From NCBI GenBank assembly GCA_907165275.2, contig OU015663.1, forward strand, positions 1,376,501 to 1,440,500: a DNA stretch of 64,000 bases, read 5' to 3'. The number at the start of each line of letters is the position of its first letter. Position 1 is the first letter of the stretch. The position numbers and the translations under genes are program-made. This stretch comes from Zygaena filipendulae. Its lineage: Eukaryota > Arthropoda > Insecta > Lepidoptera > Zygaenidae. Below, in pieces: positions 55,501 to 64,000 of this stretch. Under the pieces are notes generated by a model. It did not search any database. It was given only the letters and a program-made list of their open reading frames with translations, and was not told where the DNA came from.

Positions 55501-57857
55501 ACTGCTTTTCCTTTAATTATAATATGAGAGATGTAACCTCGACAAAGCGATCGGTACTCAAGTTGCTCGCAAGTATCTTCGATCCGGTAGGATTCATTTC
55601 ACCTTGCACTTTTCTTGCTAAGTGTATTATGCAAGATTTGTGGAAGCTAGGACTCGGGTGGGATGAAAAACTTCCCACAAACCTGTACAAAAAATGGACA
55701 AAATTTATTTCAGACTTGCCAAATTTATCCGATTTGCGTATCGAGCGACATTTGCTATTACCTAAATTTACAGCAGTACATCTCATAGCCTTTTGTGATG
55801 CGTCATCACGTGGTTATGCATCCTGCGTCTATTTGCGCAGTGTTGATGCTGCTGGCGGAGTAAAAGTCAGGTTGCTGACAAGCAAATCAAAGGTCGCGCC
55901 GACCAAGCCTGTCTTGTCAATCCCTCGGCTTGAGCTAGTGGCAGCTGTACTGCTTACAAAATTAGTGAAATTTTTAATAAAAAATATAAAAAGAATAGAA
56001 TTCCACATAACGGCTTTCAGTGACTCGAGCGTCGTCTTGTCCTGGATTCAAACGCCACCGTATAAATTGAAACCATTTGTAGCTAACCGTGTTAGCCAGA
56101 TTACTGATGTCGTGCCTCCTAACTGTTGGCTTCACATAAACAGCGACAAAAATGCAGCTGATCTGTGTTCTCGTGGCGCGTTGCCCAGTCAGTTCAACAA
56201 AGTGGCTGAACAATGGTTCCATGGTCCTGCATGGTTGTATGAAGACCCAGAGCTGTGGCCGACCAGTACATTTTTTGTAAAGGATGAGTCAAAAATCCCT
56301 GAGTTGAGAGCGAACGTTGACAGCTTCACGTTTAACTCGTGTGATCAACAAGAATTCAAAAATGACTTGGAAAATACGTTTAACAAATTCTCATCTTTCA
56401 ACAGATTGCAGCGAGTCATAGCTTGGTGTTATCGTTTTGTAAACAACGCATACGCTAAGGCTAAACGGTCACCATCATCTTCTGGTCCGTTGAGAACCCA
56501 TGAGTTGACTCAGGCTCACAACATTATCATCAGTTGTGTGCAAACAAATCATTTCAATGCTGAAATGCAATTGTTGCAAAAGGAAAAAAAGGTTCCCTCG
56601 CTACGTAAGCTTTCACCATTTATTGACACCGAAGGTTTCCTCAGGGTGGGGGGTAGAATTGTACAATCCGAGCTCCCTTATGGCACAAAACATCCCGTGC
56701 TTCTTCCAAAAAAGATTCACGTTACAAAATTAATAATAAATTACTTTCACAAAATTTATTTGCACGTCGGTCCTCGAACGTTACAGGGCATTCTGTGCAG
56801 AAATTATTGGATTGTTAACGCTCGCAACACTATCCGTTCAGTGTTGTCGAAGTGCTCCATTTGTTTTAAATGTCGTCCATTGGTTTCTCAGCCTGCGATG
56901 GGTACGTTACCTGCAGCGAGACTCAAACCAGATAAGGTTTTCAACCACGTTGGTTGTGATATTGGAGGTCCATTCCTTGTAAAGGAAAGCCTTCAGCGTA
57001 AGTCTAGGATGCATAAGTCGTACTTATGTTTATTTATTTGTTTTGCTACGAAAGCAGTGCACTTAGAAGTGATCACTGATCTATCGTGCGAATGTTTTTT
57101 GGCAGCATTCGACCGATTTGTGGCTCGTCGGGGTCTGTGCAGCTGCTTATATTCAGACTGCGGTACAAACTTTGTGGCAGCAGCCAAACATTTGAAGGAA
57201 GTGCGCAACTTTTTCAATGACACTGAGAATCAAGACAGAATTCTTGATGGATTGTCGTCACGCCGTGTCGACTGGCGCACGAATCCACCAAATGCGGCTT
57301 CCATGGGCGGCTTATGGGAAGCTGGTATCAAATCGGCCAAACATCACTTGTATCGCGTTGTAGGTGAAACAGTACTCACATTTGAGGAACTTACAACAGT
57401 ATTTTGTAAAATCGAGGCAGTGATGAATTCACGACCACTTTGTTCATTGTCAGACAATCCCAACGAGTTTGAAGTTCTAACTGCGGGTCACTTCTTGATC
57501 GGTCACAATCTATTAGCCGTTCCAGAGTATGATGTTCAGGACATATCTCTGAACCGATTGTCACGTTGGCAATCCGTACAGAAGATGACACAGTCATTTT
57601 GGAGGCGTTGGTCTGACGACTATCTTCACACTCTTCAGCAGAGAGTGAAATGGTTTTCGTCGCCACCCAACGTTAAAGTAGGTGACCTCGTGCTACTTAA
57701 ATCTAATTTAACCAAACCCTTGCAGTGGCCACTCGGTAGAATCCATGAAATTCATCCAGGAGTTGACAAAGTTGTTCGTGTAGTTACAGTACGCACTCAG
57801 AACGGTCTCTATAAGCGTCCTGTTAACAAAATTTGTCCCTTGCCGTATGCCAATTGA
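52533..57857 (+). CDS. BEL/Pao Gag-Pol polyprotein
   Basis: 1774 codons, uninterrupted. In order: Gag with a capsid-like region (about 110-310); zinc knuckles starting CAHCGDGH near 351 with further Cys/His motifs to about 415; an aspartic protease with LIDSGAQSNF (active Asp about 480); a reverse transcriptase with FYVDD near 912; an RNase H-like region from FCDASSRG near 1086; an integrase with zinc-binding CSIC-KC near 1440 and the catalytic acidic residues at CDIGGP (about 1477), SDCGTNF (about 1541) and GLWEAG (about 1595); and a C-terminal VGDLVLLK domain. Order and length fit BEL/Pao elements, which encode gag and pol in one frame. The product would package and integrate the element. 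No envelope gene is present. ATG at 52533 follows an A-rich context (AAAAAAATGG). Confidence 0.95.
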   Translation: MAPPKKDASPEVPLDLTMLINRKQRIFEQIQSIFDMSQNISDSDSKELFLLNASEIDDLRKTFERITFKILELELESNSNATLRSHELSSLDELYFRIKLAASKIQPKVSNIKVENSSSTKDSRPRLPKLDLFVFDGDIENFTTFYETFGSLVHNQTSIEKIDKFHYLLSCTRGAALNIVKSVPITADNYDVVWQSLLDKYKDSRMLVGRYLDKMLNFSPLNKESSNLLNTFIEHFDHSYKAIQALNIDDLGSYILCHIALRALDPQTRKLFEQQLNQKSIPKFSELMLFIHNHVKVLEHSASYSNTHEMQQNKSIKINSNNIKQYSNRYERKPVVKNLSHASASRAVPICAHCGDGHMIYRCDQFRKLTAERRMDRADSLKLCRNCLKSNHSLSECNSQYRCVVCQSNHHYLLHTDATDKKPVFSAPSVCPPAPPPASDALNNCHASTLQTYNNVVILGTAVVHVKDRFDCYQSCRVLIDSGAQSNFISIDCLQRLGLSQRKCPFNIFGLSGESVKNYGMVSCNIKSRHCDNPIFNIDAVVLRKITCDLPTVKIPDAVVNEYKNLLLADPNFYKKSPIDIILAGDIFPYVYDGKKIVFATDVPPALSSVFGYIITGKLGFLTPSDNNINVVASTTSLVSYTTEENLLNDTLKRFWELESLPCEASISPLEELAEKIYSEKHYRNETGRYVSPILLNPNHDPLGESYEIALKRLIQVERRLARSPELQNAYCDFMKEYESLGHMEVYTGSKPSKFLIPHHCVLRPSSTTTPLRVVFDGSAKTSTGCSLNDALLTGKKLLQDVLTIIINFRLFEVCLTADVSKMYRAVLIDPSEREYQHILWRNHPTLPVQIYELKTNTYGLRSAPFIAIRTLHQLACDEKSRVQEIHSQVSPESTPTQPPRLNAAQVLMEGFYVDDLLWSCQSSSDACTLQDELMSLLKSGGFELRKWASNDPSLLSRMQSDQVSAINFKDDTLSSSLKVLGLTWLPSGDCFSFNYNMRDVTSTKRSVLKLLASIFDPVGFISPCTFLAKCIMQDLWKLGLGWDEKLPTNLYKKWTKFISDLPNLSDLRIERHLLLPKFTAVHLIAFCDASSRGYASCVYLRSVDAAGGVKVRLLTSKSKVAPTKPVLSIPRLELVAAVLLTKLVKFLIKNIKRIEFHITAFSDSSVVLSWIQTPPYKLKPFVANRVSQITDVVPPNCWLHINSDKNAADLCSRGALPSQFNKVAEQWFHGPAWLYEDPELWPTSTFFVKDESKIPELRANVDSFTFNSCDQQEFKNDLENTFNKFSSFNRLQRVIAWCYRFVNNAYAKAKRSPSSSGPLRTHELTQAHNIIISCVQTNHFNAEMQLLQKEKKVPSLRKLSPFIDTEGFLRVGGRIVQSELPYGTKHPVLLPKKIHVTKLIINYFHKIYLHVGPRTLQGILCRNYWIVNARNTIRSVLSKCSICFKCRPLVSQPAMGTLPAARLKPDKVFNHVGCDIGGPFLVKESLQRKSRMHKSYLCLFICFATKAVHLEVITDLSCECFLAAFDRFVARRGLCSCLYSDCGTNFVAAAKHLKEVRNFFNDTENQDRILDGLSSRRVDWRTNPPNAASMGGLWEAGIKSAKHHLYRVVGETVLTFEELTTVFCKIEAVMNSRPLCSLSDNPNEFEVLTAGHFLIGHNLLAVPEYDVQDISLNRLSRWQSVQKMTQSFWRRWSDDYLHTLQQRVKWFSSPPNVKVGDLVLLKSNLTKPLQWPLGRIHEIHPGVDKVVRVVTVRTQNGLYKRPVNKICPLPYAN

Positions 57858-58018
57858 CAAACTTAAAGTTTAATATATTTAATTTATAAAATTAGGTTAG
57901 GTATTCTACAGTAGTTTACACTTTACACTAGCTATTTATTTATTATATTTACACGTTGTAAGTATTTTTATCAACACACCTCTGACACTCATTTAGGGGA
58001 AATCATCATGATGATTTC

Positions 58019-58029
58019 GGTGGGGGGTA
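58019..58029 (+). promoter_or_regulatory. Polypurine tract of the BEL/Pao element
   Basis: GGTGGGGGGTA directly precedes the 3' LTR, the position where plus-strand DNA synthesis is primed. Confidence 0.8.
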
Positions 58030-58560
58030 TGTTGGATTCTTGTCTTTTCTATTGGTAGGTAGAAATAGAAACAGAGCTCCACTAATTGTTGTGTCTACCC
58101 ACATTTGAAATGGCACGACAATTATCGGCGCGCACCGTTCGAGGCTAGTTAGTTACGCCTTGGGCCCGCTACTAATGCACATGTGAGCCGTGCTCCGATA
58201 TTGTTGCAACTTCATAAGCGTCCGTGACCCTTGTACCTGTTCTTCGACGTGAGACGTTCTCACTGGTGTCTGGAGTTCAGTGATTGGTGTTAACTCTTCA
58301 ATAAACTATTTAATTAGAGTCAGAGACTTGTCCAAGTGCACGAGCCCCGCCATTATCCGTCGTTGCGTCGTCCGTCGGCTGGTCTGCTGTCCAGGTGGTG
58401 GTGGATGCAAAGGTTAGTGGAGAGCTTTACCTACCGTGTGCTGGGCAGGAATCCGATATACTTCAAACATACAGTCCACTAAAAATATTTCATATAACCA
58501 GCCCTCTGTGCTGCGGGAGTTCTTAAAACCGAATTCAGGTTTGGCTTTAAGAACTGCACA
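58030..58560 (+). mobile_element. 3' LTR of BEL/Pao element, 531 bp
   Basis: Same length and ends as the 5' LTR with one substitution, followed by TAGAA. Confidence 0.95.
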
Positions 58561-58618
58561 TAGAATTTGGATAAATTTTATGTGTGCTGTGTTATTATTT
58601 CCTGAATAATTATTATCT

Positions 58619-58735
58619 ACTAGCAGTTCACCGGCGATAATTTCGAAGTCGCCGCGGTGATTCCAAGATAAAAGTACCCTGGGTACTTTATGTCCCGGAA
58701 TCCCCGCGGGAACTCTGAAATTAACGCTGGTTTAT
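58619..58735. mobile_element. Helitron composite fragment
   Basis: A minus-type 3' end (CTAGCAGTTCACCGGCG) meets a plus-type body (CCCGGAATCCCCGCGGGAAC). It resembles 43207-43566 but is more decayed. Confidence 0.6.
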
Positions 58736-58759
58736 AAAATTAGGACATCTGTCACTCAC

Positions 58760-58968
58760 GTGTCCCATAATCAGCAGCTTCAGGTGTGTTCTCGTTTTCG
58801 CACTGCAACTTGAGGAGGTTGCAGTAGGTAGGGAAGGTCTGGTGCCCCTCTACCTGGTTGTCGAGCTGCGATGCGTCGCAGTAGCCGAACAGGTCATACC
58901 AGTGCCAGTACTTCTTCTTGCAGTACTCCACTATGGTGTACTGGTTGATGCCGCATACTTTCCCAATA
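58760..58968 (-). CDS. Internal coding exon of the same unidentified gene
   Basis: 209 bp between an acceptor (TTTCGCAG at 58969) and a strong donor (CAC|GTGAGTG at 58759). It enters with one base, completing a His codon with the upstream exon, and leaves in phase 1. The peptide starts IGKVCGINQYTIVEYCKKK, continues HWYDLFGYCDASQLD and FPTYCNLLKLQCENEN. The spaced cysteines suggest an extracellular disulphide-bonded domain; VCG-N-YT...C is faintly Kazal-like, but the match is not good enough to name. GC-rich third positions contrast with the AT-rich flanks. The downstream intron (7.4 kb) is mostly the BEL element. Confidence 0.75.
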
Positions 58969-59100
58969 CTGCGAAATGTTATTGTAAAACCAGCTCAAAT
59001 TAGCTTAAATAGGCTGGCAAAGTTGACAATCGAAGAAAACTAAGGAACGTGGTCACGATAAATTGGACTTTGAATTGGACGATTGACCACGTGATCTCCA

Positions 59101-59120
59101 AAAATTAAAGCAAGTGAAAC
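59101..59120 (+). mobile_element. Helitron 3'-end stub
   Basis: GTGAAACCGCGCGAACTAG at 59114-59132 region marks only the terminal hairpin half and CTAG. Confidence 0.4.
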
Positions 59121-59132
59121 CGCGCGAACTAG

Positions 59133-59625
59133 CTATTATGTAATAATATGTAGTATATATTTATTTAAAACTTTTTGCACAATATGGTACAAAAGGCGGC
59201 TTAATGCCAACTAACCAAACTAGTCAAACTAGAGTCTGTATGTACCACGTTCGCTTGGTTTCCATGGCAAAAGCTTATAGCTTAACTAGCTTTTGCCCGC
59301 GACTTCGTCCGCATGGTTGTCGAAATCAGACATCGTAAAGGTTAAAATGAATAATTCAAGATCATATTTATTTTCTTCCAAGAAAACACGTTGTTCTATG
59401 CAAACTTTGCAACCTCTTTTCGTCCCCTTGAGGTTTGAATTTTCAAAAATGCCTACGTTGGCCTACGTCATATAAAGAACACACCCTCCAAGTTTCAGGT
59501 CTCTACGATCAGTGGTTTAGGCTGTGTGTCCATCAGTCATTCCGGGCAAAGCATTTTATATGTATGTATAGAAGATGTGGGATCTAGCAGATCTGTGTGT
59601 TTGAAGTGGATCGAAATAAGTATTA
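59133..59625 (+). mobile_element. SINE 3' half broken by two insertions
   Basis: SINE body pieces: TAATAATATGTAGTATATA, then CCACGTTCGCTTGGTTTCCA to AGCTTA, then GGATCTAGCAGATCTGTGTG. The first gap (about 59162-59232) holds a LINE-like tail (TTTGCACAATATGGTACAAA); the second is the Helitron at 59286-59572. The SINE head is missing. Confidence 0.7.
59286..59572 (-). mobile_element. Lep1-type Helitron inside a SINE
   Basis: CTAG at 59286, TGTATAGA at the 5' end, TCTATACATA-subfamily body. It splits AAGCTTA from GTGGGATC of the SINE. Confidence 0.8.
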
Positions 59626-59632
59626 TTTACAA

Positions 59633-59936
59633 CCAGCTGTGCCCCGCGGTTTCACCCGCGTGAAAAGATTTTATGTAACAACTTTTTTTCCTGACATCCG
59701 ATTTAAATGAAACAAAGCCTATATGTAGCTCCAGGCTAAGCTTAATCTACCTGTGAAAACCACATGACAATCCGTCCAGTAGATTCAGAGATTATCGCGA
59801 ACAGACAGACAGACAGAAAAGATTTTTAAAAACCCTTTTTTTATGGTTGGTTACTCGTTTATCGTTCCCTGTCAATTTTTTGTTAAAAATATTCAATGTA
59901 CAGAATCACGGATTCTACTCTTTTATTATAGTATAA
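59633..59936 (-). mobile_element. Lep1-type Helitron, twin of 34627-34930
   Basis: CCAG replaces CTAG. The body matches the twin for its full length, including CTATATGTAGCTCCAGG and the CAGACAGACAG run. Confidence 0.8.
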
Positions 59937-59994
59937 ATAGATAGATAGATGTTATCGCAAGGGTAGATTAAATATGACATGGGATCACACTAAC

Positions 59995-60210
59995 TGCGCG
60001 TATAGGAAGTGGCACCGGTCGCCGCCGCAGACCATCTGCTTGGCGGTGGTGCTGACGCTGGGCGCCTCCTGCTCGAACACCCACTCGCCGAAGGTCCAGT
60101 ACGGCTCGTAGTTCCAGTTGGGGTTGTAGTTGGGCGGCACCTCGAAGCCCTTCATGATGTCCGCGAGCAGGTCCGTCGTGGTCGGGGTCGTCGTTCGCCA
60201 CCACAGGAAT
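59995..60210 (-). CDS. Internal coding exon of an unidentified secreted-type gene
   Basis: 216 bp between an acceptor (GCGTTTTCAG at 60211) and a donor (GCGCA|GTTAGT at 59994). It enters taking one base and leaves in phase 2, matching the next exon exactly. The peptide runs FLWWRTTTPTTTDLL, ADIMKGFEVPPNYNPN, a Trp/Tyr-rich block NYEPYWTFGEWVFEQE, and QMVCGGDRCHFLYA. The Thr-rich stretch and cysteines suggest an extracellular protein. The 67% or so GC content and the phase match across two introns make this convincing as a real gene. Earlier exons should lie beyond 60210, probably outside the window. The frames read on other strands here are shadows. Confidence 0.75.
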
Positions 60211-60817
60211 CTGAAAACGCAATATCACTACATGTATGTATGTATGTATGTAATATACAGGAATATTTTTTTTTCAGTGCGCAAACTTTTACAAATCAAA
60301 CTTAAAGGAGTTTTAATAGACACCTTTTTTTATTTTGATAAGTCTTAGTGCAAAAAAGTAAAGTTATCGTGAACGAAATATGTATACTTTGCGATGGATT
60401 TATTGGCTACTCTATTCGCCGCCGCCACCGCTGCGCGCGAAGCCCTCGTTCGGCTAGGTATTTACATGGGTTACAATGTACCGACAGCTGATCGAGGTCG
60501 TTCACCCCCGCTGCAACACACCCGCGTACGCCGCACGCCGTATATTATTACGAATAGATAGTGTCCATATTTTGCTAATTTAAAGCCGGATAAAAAAATA
60601 TAAAAAAGTTTTGAACAAATAATGGAAATGTGTTCTATTACTGATACTGAACCACTAACATTTTTTTGCGCATTGCTTAAAAAATATTCCTGTATTTATT
60701 CACAAAAAGTTACAATTTCATTTGAACCATGCCCCGCAAAACTGCTTACGCAGTTTGACTGCAGGCAACTCGCTTTATATAAACATAGCTTGTAAATTAT
60801 TAAACATATAAATACCT
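60211..60817. other. Intron; microsatellite and GC-rich patch
   Basis: (ATGT)n at about 60231-60252. A GC-rich patch at 60415-60540 gives short open stretches, but none fits the phase needed by the exon at 60210. Confidence 0.4.
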
Positions 60818-61270
60818 ACTCTATTACAAAACAAAGTCCTCCGCGGCGTCTGTCTGTCAGTGTCTGTCTGTCTGCTCGCGACAAACGCGAAAACTACTTA
60901 ACGGATAACCGACTGCGCCATGTATTGTTCAATGATTGAAAGACGGCTTGAGGTCTGGAGGTGTTTATTTCTTACTTTGATAGTTATTAATAATTAGTAC
61001 AAATTTAGGTAACACGTAGTGCGAGGTGTGTGTCCGTCTCATATGCAAGTCACAATTAATTGTGTTGCCACAGATCACACACTATGGTTTTATTAGGTAC
61101 GTTACAGTGAACACAGTATAGTTGAACTGCGTTCCAATACAGTTTTCACCTGTGGTTTTCACCCATAGATAAGAGTGGTTCAAGAGCAAGGTTTATACCC
61201 ATAGCTAATTCTGGAATTCCAGCGGAAACTCCGAAATTACTGCGGGTGTAACCGTGGAGGATATACATAG
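60818..61270 (+). mobile_element. Lep1-type Helitron, interrupted
   Basis: The 5' part TATTACAAAACAAAGTCCTC to about 60915 and the 3' part from about 61150 to CATAGCTAG at 61262-61270 match 47590-47796. About 235 bp of unrelated sequence separates them. Confidence 0.65.
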
Positions 61271-61700
61271 CTAGTTGTAACTAAATTTTAATATTTTCAA
61301 TACAAGATTGTGACCGATCAAATCGATGGCAATACCAATCCTTTTAACTAAGTTGGCAATTTATAATGTTTATCGCTATAGAAAATTAAGGAACGATGTG
61401 ATGATGCTGATTCATCGTCTTATCAAAAGTCCATTTTTTACGACGACCATGTCTCATGGTGTTTCCATTCTTTAGTTTTCTAATTCTATCCGTTATAGAT
61501 TATAGATTATCAACTAGGCTAAGGGGGCCATACTTACTTCCTACTGTCATTATTTTCCCCTTGAACATTCTTGATAACTACGCTGTGAACTGAAATAAAA
61601 TTTAAAAAGTTGTACTTAGATAAATTCTTATATGCACTTCACTGATCAAGGAAACGTGATATTTTTTGTTATTCTTATTTTTCTTTAATAATAATATAAC

Positions 61701-61890
61701 ATATTATGTCCCGCGTGGTTTCACCAGCAATAGTTTCGGAGTTCCCGCGGGAATTCCGGATTACAATATAGCCTATGTTACTCTATATAGCTTTCTAATA
61801 GTGAAAGAATTTTTGAAATCGGTCCATTAGTTTTTGAGTTAAATCGTAACAAACAAAAATTCAATATTTCCTCTTTATAATTAGTATAGA
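61701..61890 (-). mobile_element. Lep1-type Helitron, abutting the next
   Basis: The 3' hairpin is partly lost (GTCCCGCGTGGTTTCACC). The body GGGAATTCCGGATTACAATA places it with 8484-8689. It ends TTAGTATAGA exactly where the next copy starts. Confidence 0.8.
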
Positions 61891-62069
61891 CTAGCTATTT
61901 TACCCGCGTTAGTTTCGGAGATCCCACGGGAATTCCGAGATAAAAAGTACCTTAATATGTCCATTTTTGTACCCCTGACAACGTGTATGCAAAATTTCAT
62001 GATGATCGATTTAGCCGTCAAGGCGTAAAATCGTAACAAACAAACTCACTTTTGCATTTTAAAATAACG
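61891..62069 (-). mobile_element. Lep1-type Helitron, directly following
   Basis: CTAG at 61891 follows the terminal A of the previous copy, so it inserted at that copy's A/T end junction. Confidence 0.8.
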
Positions 62070-62204
62070 GATAACTGAAATCTAAGTGACTTTCTAAAGT
62101 ATGGAGATAGGTGATTGCCGTCTGTTAAACCGTCATTCGCAAAAGGACATCAAGGAGAAAACAAACACGGTTTCGAAGATGAAAAATATATTATACCTTA
62201 CCTA

Positions 62205-62370
62205 CTAGCCATTACCCGCGGTTTTACCAGCGTTAATTTCGGAGTTCCAATATAAAGAGTATCCTTATATCCTTTTCTGCACCCCTGACAACGTGTGTGC
62301 AAAATTTCGCGATGATCGCATGAAAGCATAACATACAAATAAACAAACTCACTTTCGCATCTGTAATACC
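62205..62370 (-). mobile_element. Lep1-type Helitron
   Basis: CTAG at 62205, hairpin CCGCGGTTTTACCAGCG, shortened GGAATTCC region, 5' end CATCTGTAATA. Confidence 0.75.
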
Positions 62371-62545
62371 AAGCTTTACCCAATTTTTATTTTATTTTTT
62401 CAATTTAATTAGGTTGGTACTTAAAGCGTTAACAAATATACATTAACAAAACAGCAAACCAAAATACGGAGATTTGTCCGGGATGCTGAAAATAAGTTGA
62501 GTTCGTTCAAAATCAAAGAGAATAGTAGAAAGTGAACACATAAAA

Positions 62546-62980
62546 CAAATTTTTAACAAAAAAATTAAAACCGACTTCCAAAAACACAAATCTAAAAAAA
62601 ACTAAAAATAAAAAGCTAAAAATAATAAAATACCGATTTAATCCAAAAGACAAAAACACACGTAATATTATTATTATTGGTTTGTGCTACCACTGATCGG
62701 TTTGAATTCGGTGACAAGCCCGCGGGTGTCGGCCCACTTGAGTTGTTTTGCTCACGAAGAGCTGGTGGCAGGAGTCGACTTAACCCATCTACCCCCTCCA
62801 TATTTGGCTTGTCACCGACTTCATACCGATCAGTGGTAGCACAAACCAATAATAATAATATTACGTGTGTTTTTGTCTTTTGGATTAAATCGGTATTTTA
62901 TTATTTTTAGCTTTTTATTTTTAGTTTTTTTTAGATTTGTGTTTTTGGAAGTCGGTTTTAATTTTTTTGTTAAAAATTTG
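62546..62980. repeat. Perfect inverted repeat, 156-bp arms
   Basis: Arms 62546-62701 and 62825-62980 are identical in inverted orientation, with partial pairing extending inward through GGTGACAAGCC. It generates mirror frames on both strands (62616-62849 and 62677-62910) with the same ends. The arms carry AAAACCGACTTCCAAAA, which also closes the repeat at about 63845-63860. Confidence 0.9.
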
Positions 62981-63761
62981 TTTATTTTTTGCTTTTTAGT
63001 GAGTTGGTTTGTAATTTATCTAAGTTACAATAGCCTACTGTCAACTGCTCATAACCTTTCACAAAATATTGCTTTTCCCGATGCAGGGACGTTAATTTTT
63101 GAGGAGTTCTGCTGGTACACCACCATCAGTTCCACTTCACCATATACATTGTGACGAACATAAATTGTTTAGAAACCAAATTCAAGTTAACGAATCGGAA
63201 TCTGTGAAATACCTATTATTTAGTAGTTCCGATGACCATCTGCGGTCTTCATCATCAGTTCCACTTCTTCCAATTTTACTTTCCAAAAGCAAATAAACGA
63301 TTTACTATAAAAAATACCTAAATCGCCATAGGTGTGCCTATAAATTTTGAAGAGTTCCCTCGATTTCTCCAAGATCCCATCATCAGATCCTGACTTGGTG
63401 ACAATGTGACCAATTCGGAAGTATCCCCTTTCAAACAAAAAACAATTTTCCAAATCGCTCTAACTAGAACCCCTGAAATACGTATTATTGGTTAGTAGTT
63501 CCGATGACCATCTGTGGTCTTCATCATCAGTTCCACTTCTTCAAATTTTGCTTTTCGAAAGCAAATGAACGATTTACTATAAAAAATACCCAAATCGCTA
63601 TAGGTGTGCCTATAATTTTTGAAGAGTTCCCTCGATTTCTCCAAGATCCCAGCATCAGATCCCGACTTGGTGGCAATGGGACCTAATTGGGAGTATACCC
63701 TTTCAAACAAAAAAAGAATTTTAGAAATCGGTCCAACCGTCTTCGAGTAATCGGTGAACAT

Positions 63762-63811
<50 letters not shown>

Positions 63812-63860
63812 ATACATACAATCGAACATAGAACCTCCTCCTTTTTGGAAGTCGGTTAAC
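62981..63860. repeat. Repeat block with a tandem 272-bp duplication and poly-A
   Basis: TAGTAGTTCCGATGACCATC starts at 63221 and again at 63493, and similarity continues for most of the interval. A run of 44 A lies at about 63767-63810. The block ends TTTTTGGAAGTCGGTTAA, the inverse of the motif at 62568. The frames here follow the repeat, and the Phe run in one comes from the poly-A. Confidence 0.6.
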
Positions 63861-64000
63861 AAAATGACTAGGTATATACTATTCTACTCTGTTTGTAAAC
63901 GGAAGAATTTATCCAAATTTGCCGCATATTACAAAAACGATATTACATTAGATAATGACAAATCTATCAATGTATATACTTACGTGAACACAGCAAAATA

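Larger units (their letters stand above)
51685..58560 (+). mobile_element. Complete BEL/Pao LTR retrotransposon, 6.88 kb
   Basis: LTRs of 531 bp with one mismatch, a TAGAA duplication, a candidate primer-binding site at 52224, one long gag-pol frame, and a purine-rich tract GGTGGGGGGTA just before the 3' LTR. It sits in MITE copy J within an intron, in the opposite direction to the host gene. All parts needed for autonomous movement appear intact. Confidence 0.95.

Noticed and set aside
60415..60540. Further upstream exon of the 58-60 kb gene
   Set aside because: GC-rich and partly open, but no acceptor/donor combination gives the two leftover bases required by the exon at 60210.
62616..62910. 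Two similar 77-codon proteins on opposite strands
   Set aside because: They arise from the perfect inverted repeat and carry no independent evidence of coding.
63492..63821. 109-codon frame with a long Phe run
   Set aside because: The Phe run is the complement of the 44-base A run, and the rest is the 272-bp repeat.

Overview
The window looks like intergenic and intronic DNA from a moth or butterfly. It is AT-rich, has almost no long reading frames, and is packed with mobile elements. The main clue is about forty copies or fragments of a short Helitron with the lepidopteran Lep1-type ends. Its 5' end reads TCCTACTAATATTATAAA or TCTATA, its 3' end carries a CCGCGG/CCCGCG hairpin followed by CTAG, and it inserts between A and T. 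A tRNA-derived SINE, a CR1/Jockey-type LINE and a BEL/Pao LTR retrotransposon fit the same picture. No tRNA, rRNA or CRISPR locus was found.

Layout. 1-12 kb: a tandem interspersed repeat, a mariner-type MITE holding a nested hAT MITE, Helitrons, two copies of a MITE with 4-bp target duplications, and a probable first exon with a signal peptide (8907-9042, minus). 12-20 kb: SINE, Helitrons, further MITEs and a probable 3'-terminal exon (18285-18490, minus). 20-23 kb: a 5'-truncated LINE with an open reverse transcriptase frame, inserted into a Helitron. 23-35 kb: MITEs and Helitrons, several nested. 36-38 kb: a 2.04-kb foldback element with 320-bp modules and a perfect 9-bp target duplication. 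38-49 kb: SINEs, TIR elements with other repeats inside them, a minisatellite split by a Helitron, LINE relics and a small secreted-peptide-like frame. 51-60 kb: three exons of an unidentified cysteine-containing host gene on the minus strand. Its last intron holds a near-pristine BEL/Pao element (LTRs 531 bp, one difference, TAGAA duplication). 60-64 kb: Helitrons, a perfect 156-bp-arm inverted repeat and a tandem 272-bp repeat.

The host genes are only glimpsed: exon 1 of one gene, the last exon of a second, and three consecutive 3' exons of a third. No pathway can be read from the window. Its interest lies in the transposable-element stratigraphy (who is inserted in whom) and in non-autonomous families whose ends and target duplications can be read to the base. 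All calls come from reading the sequence; family names above superfamily level need a database search.
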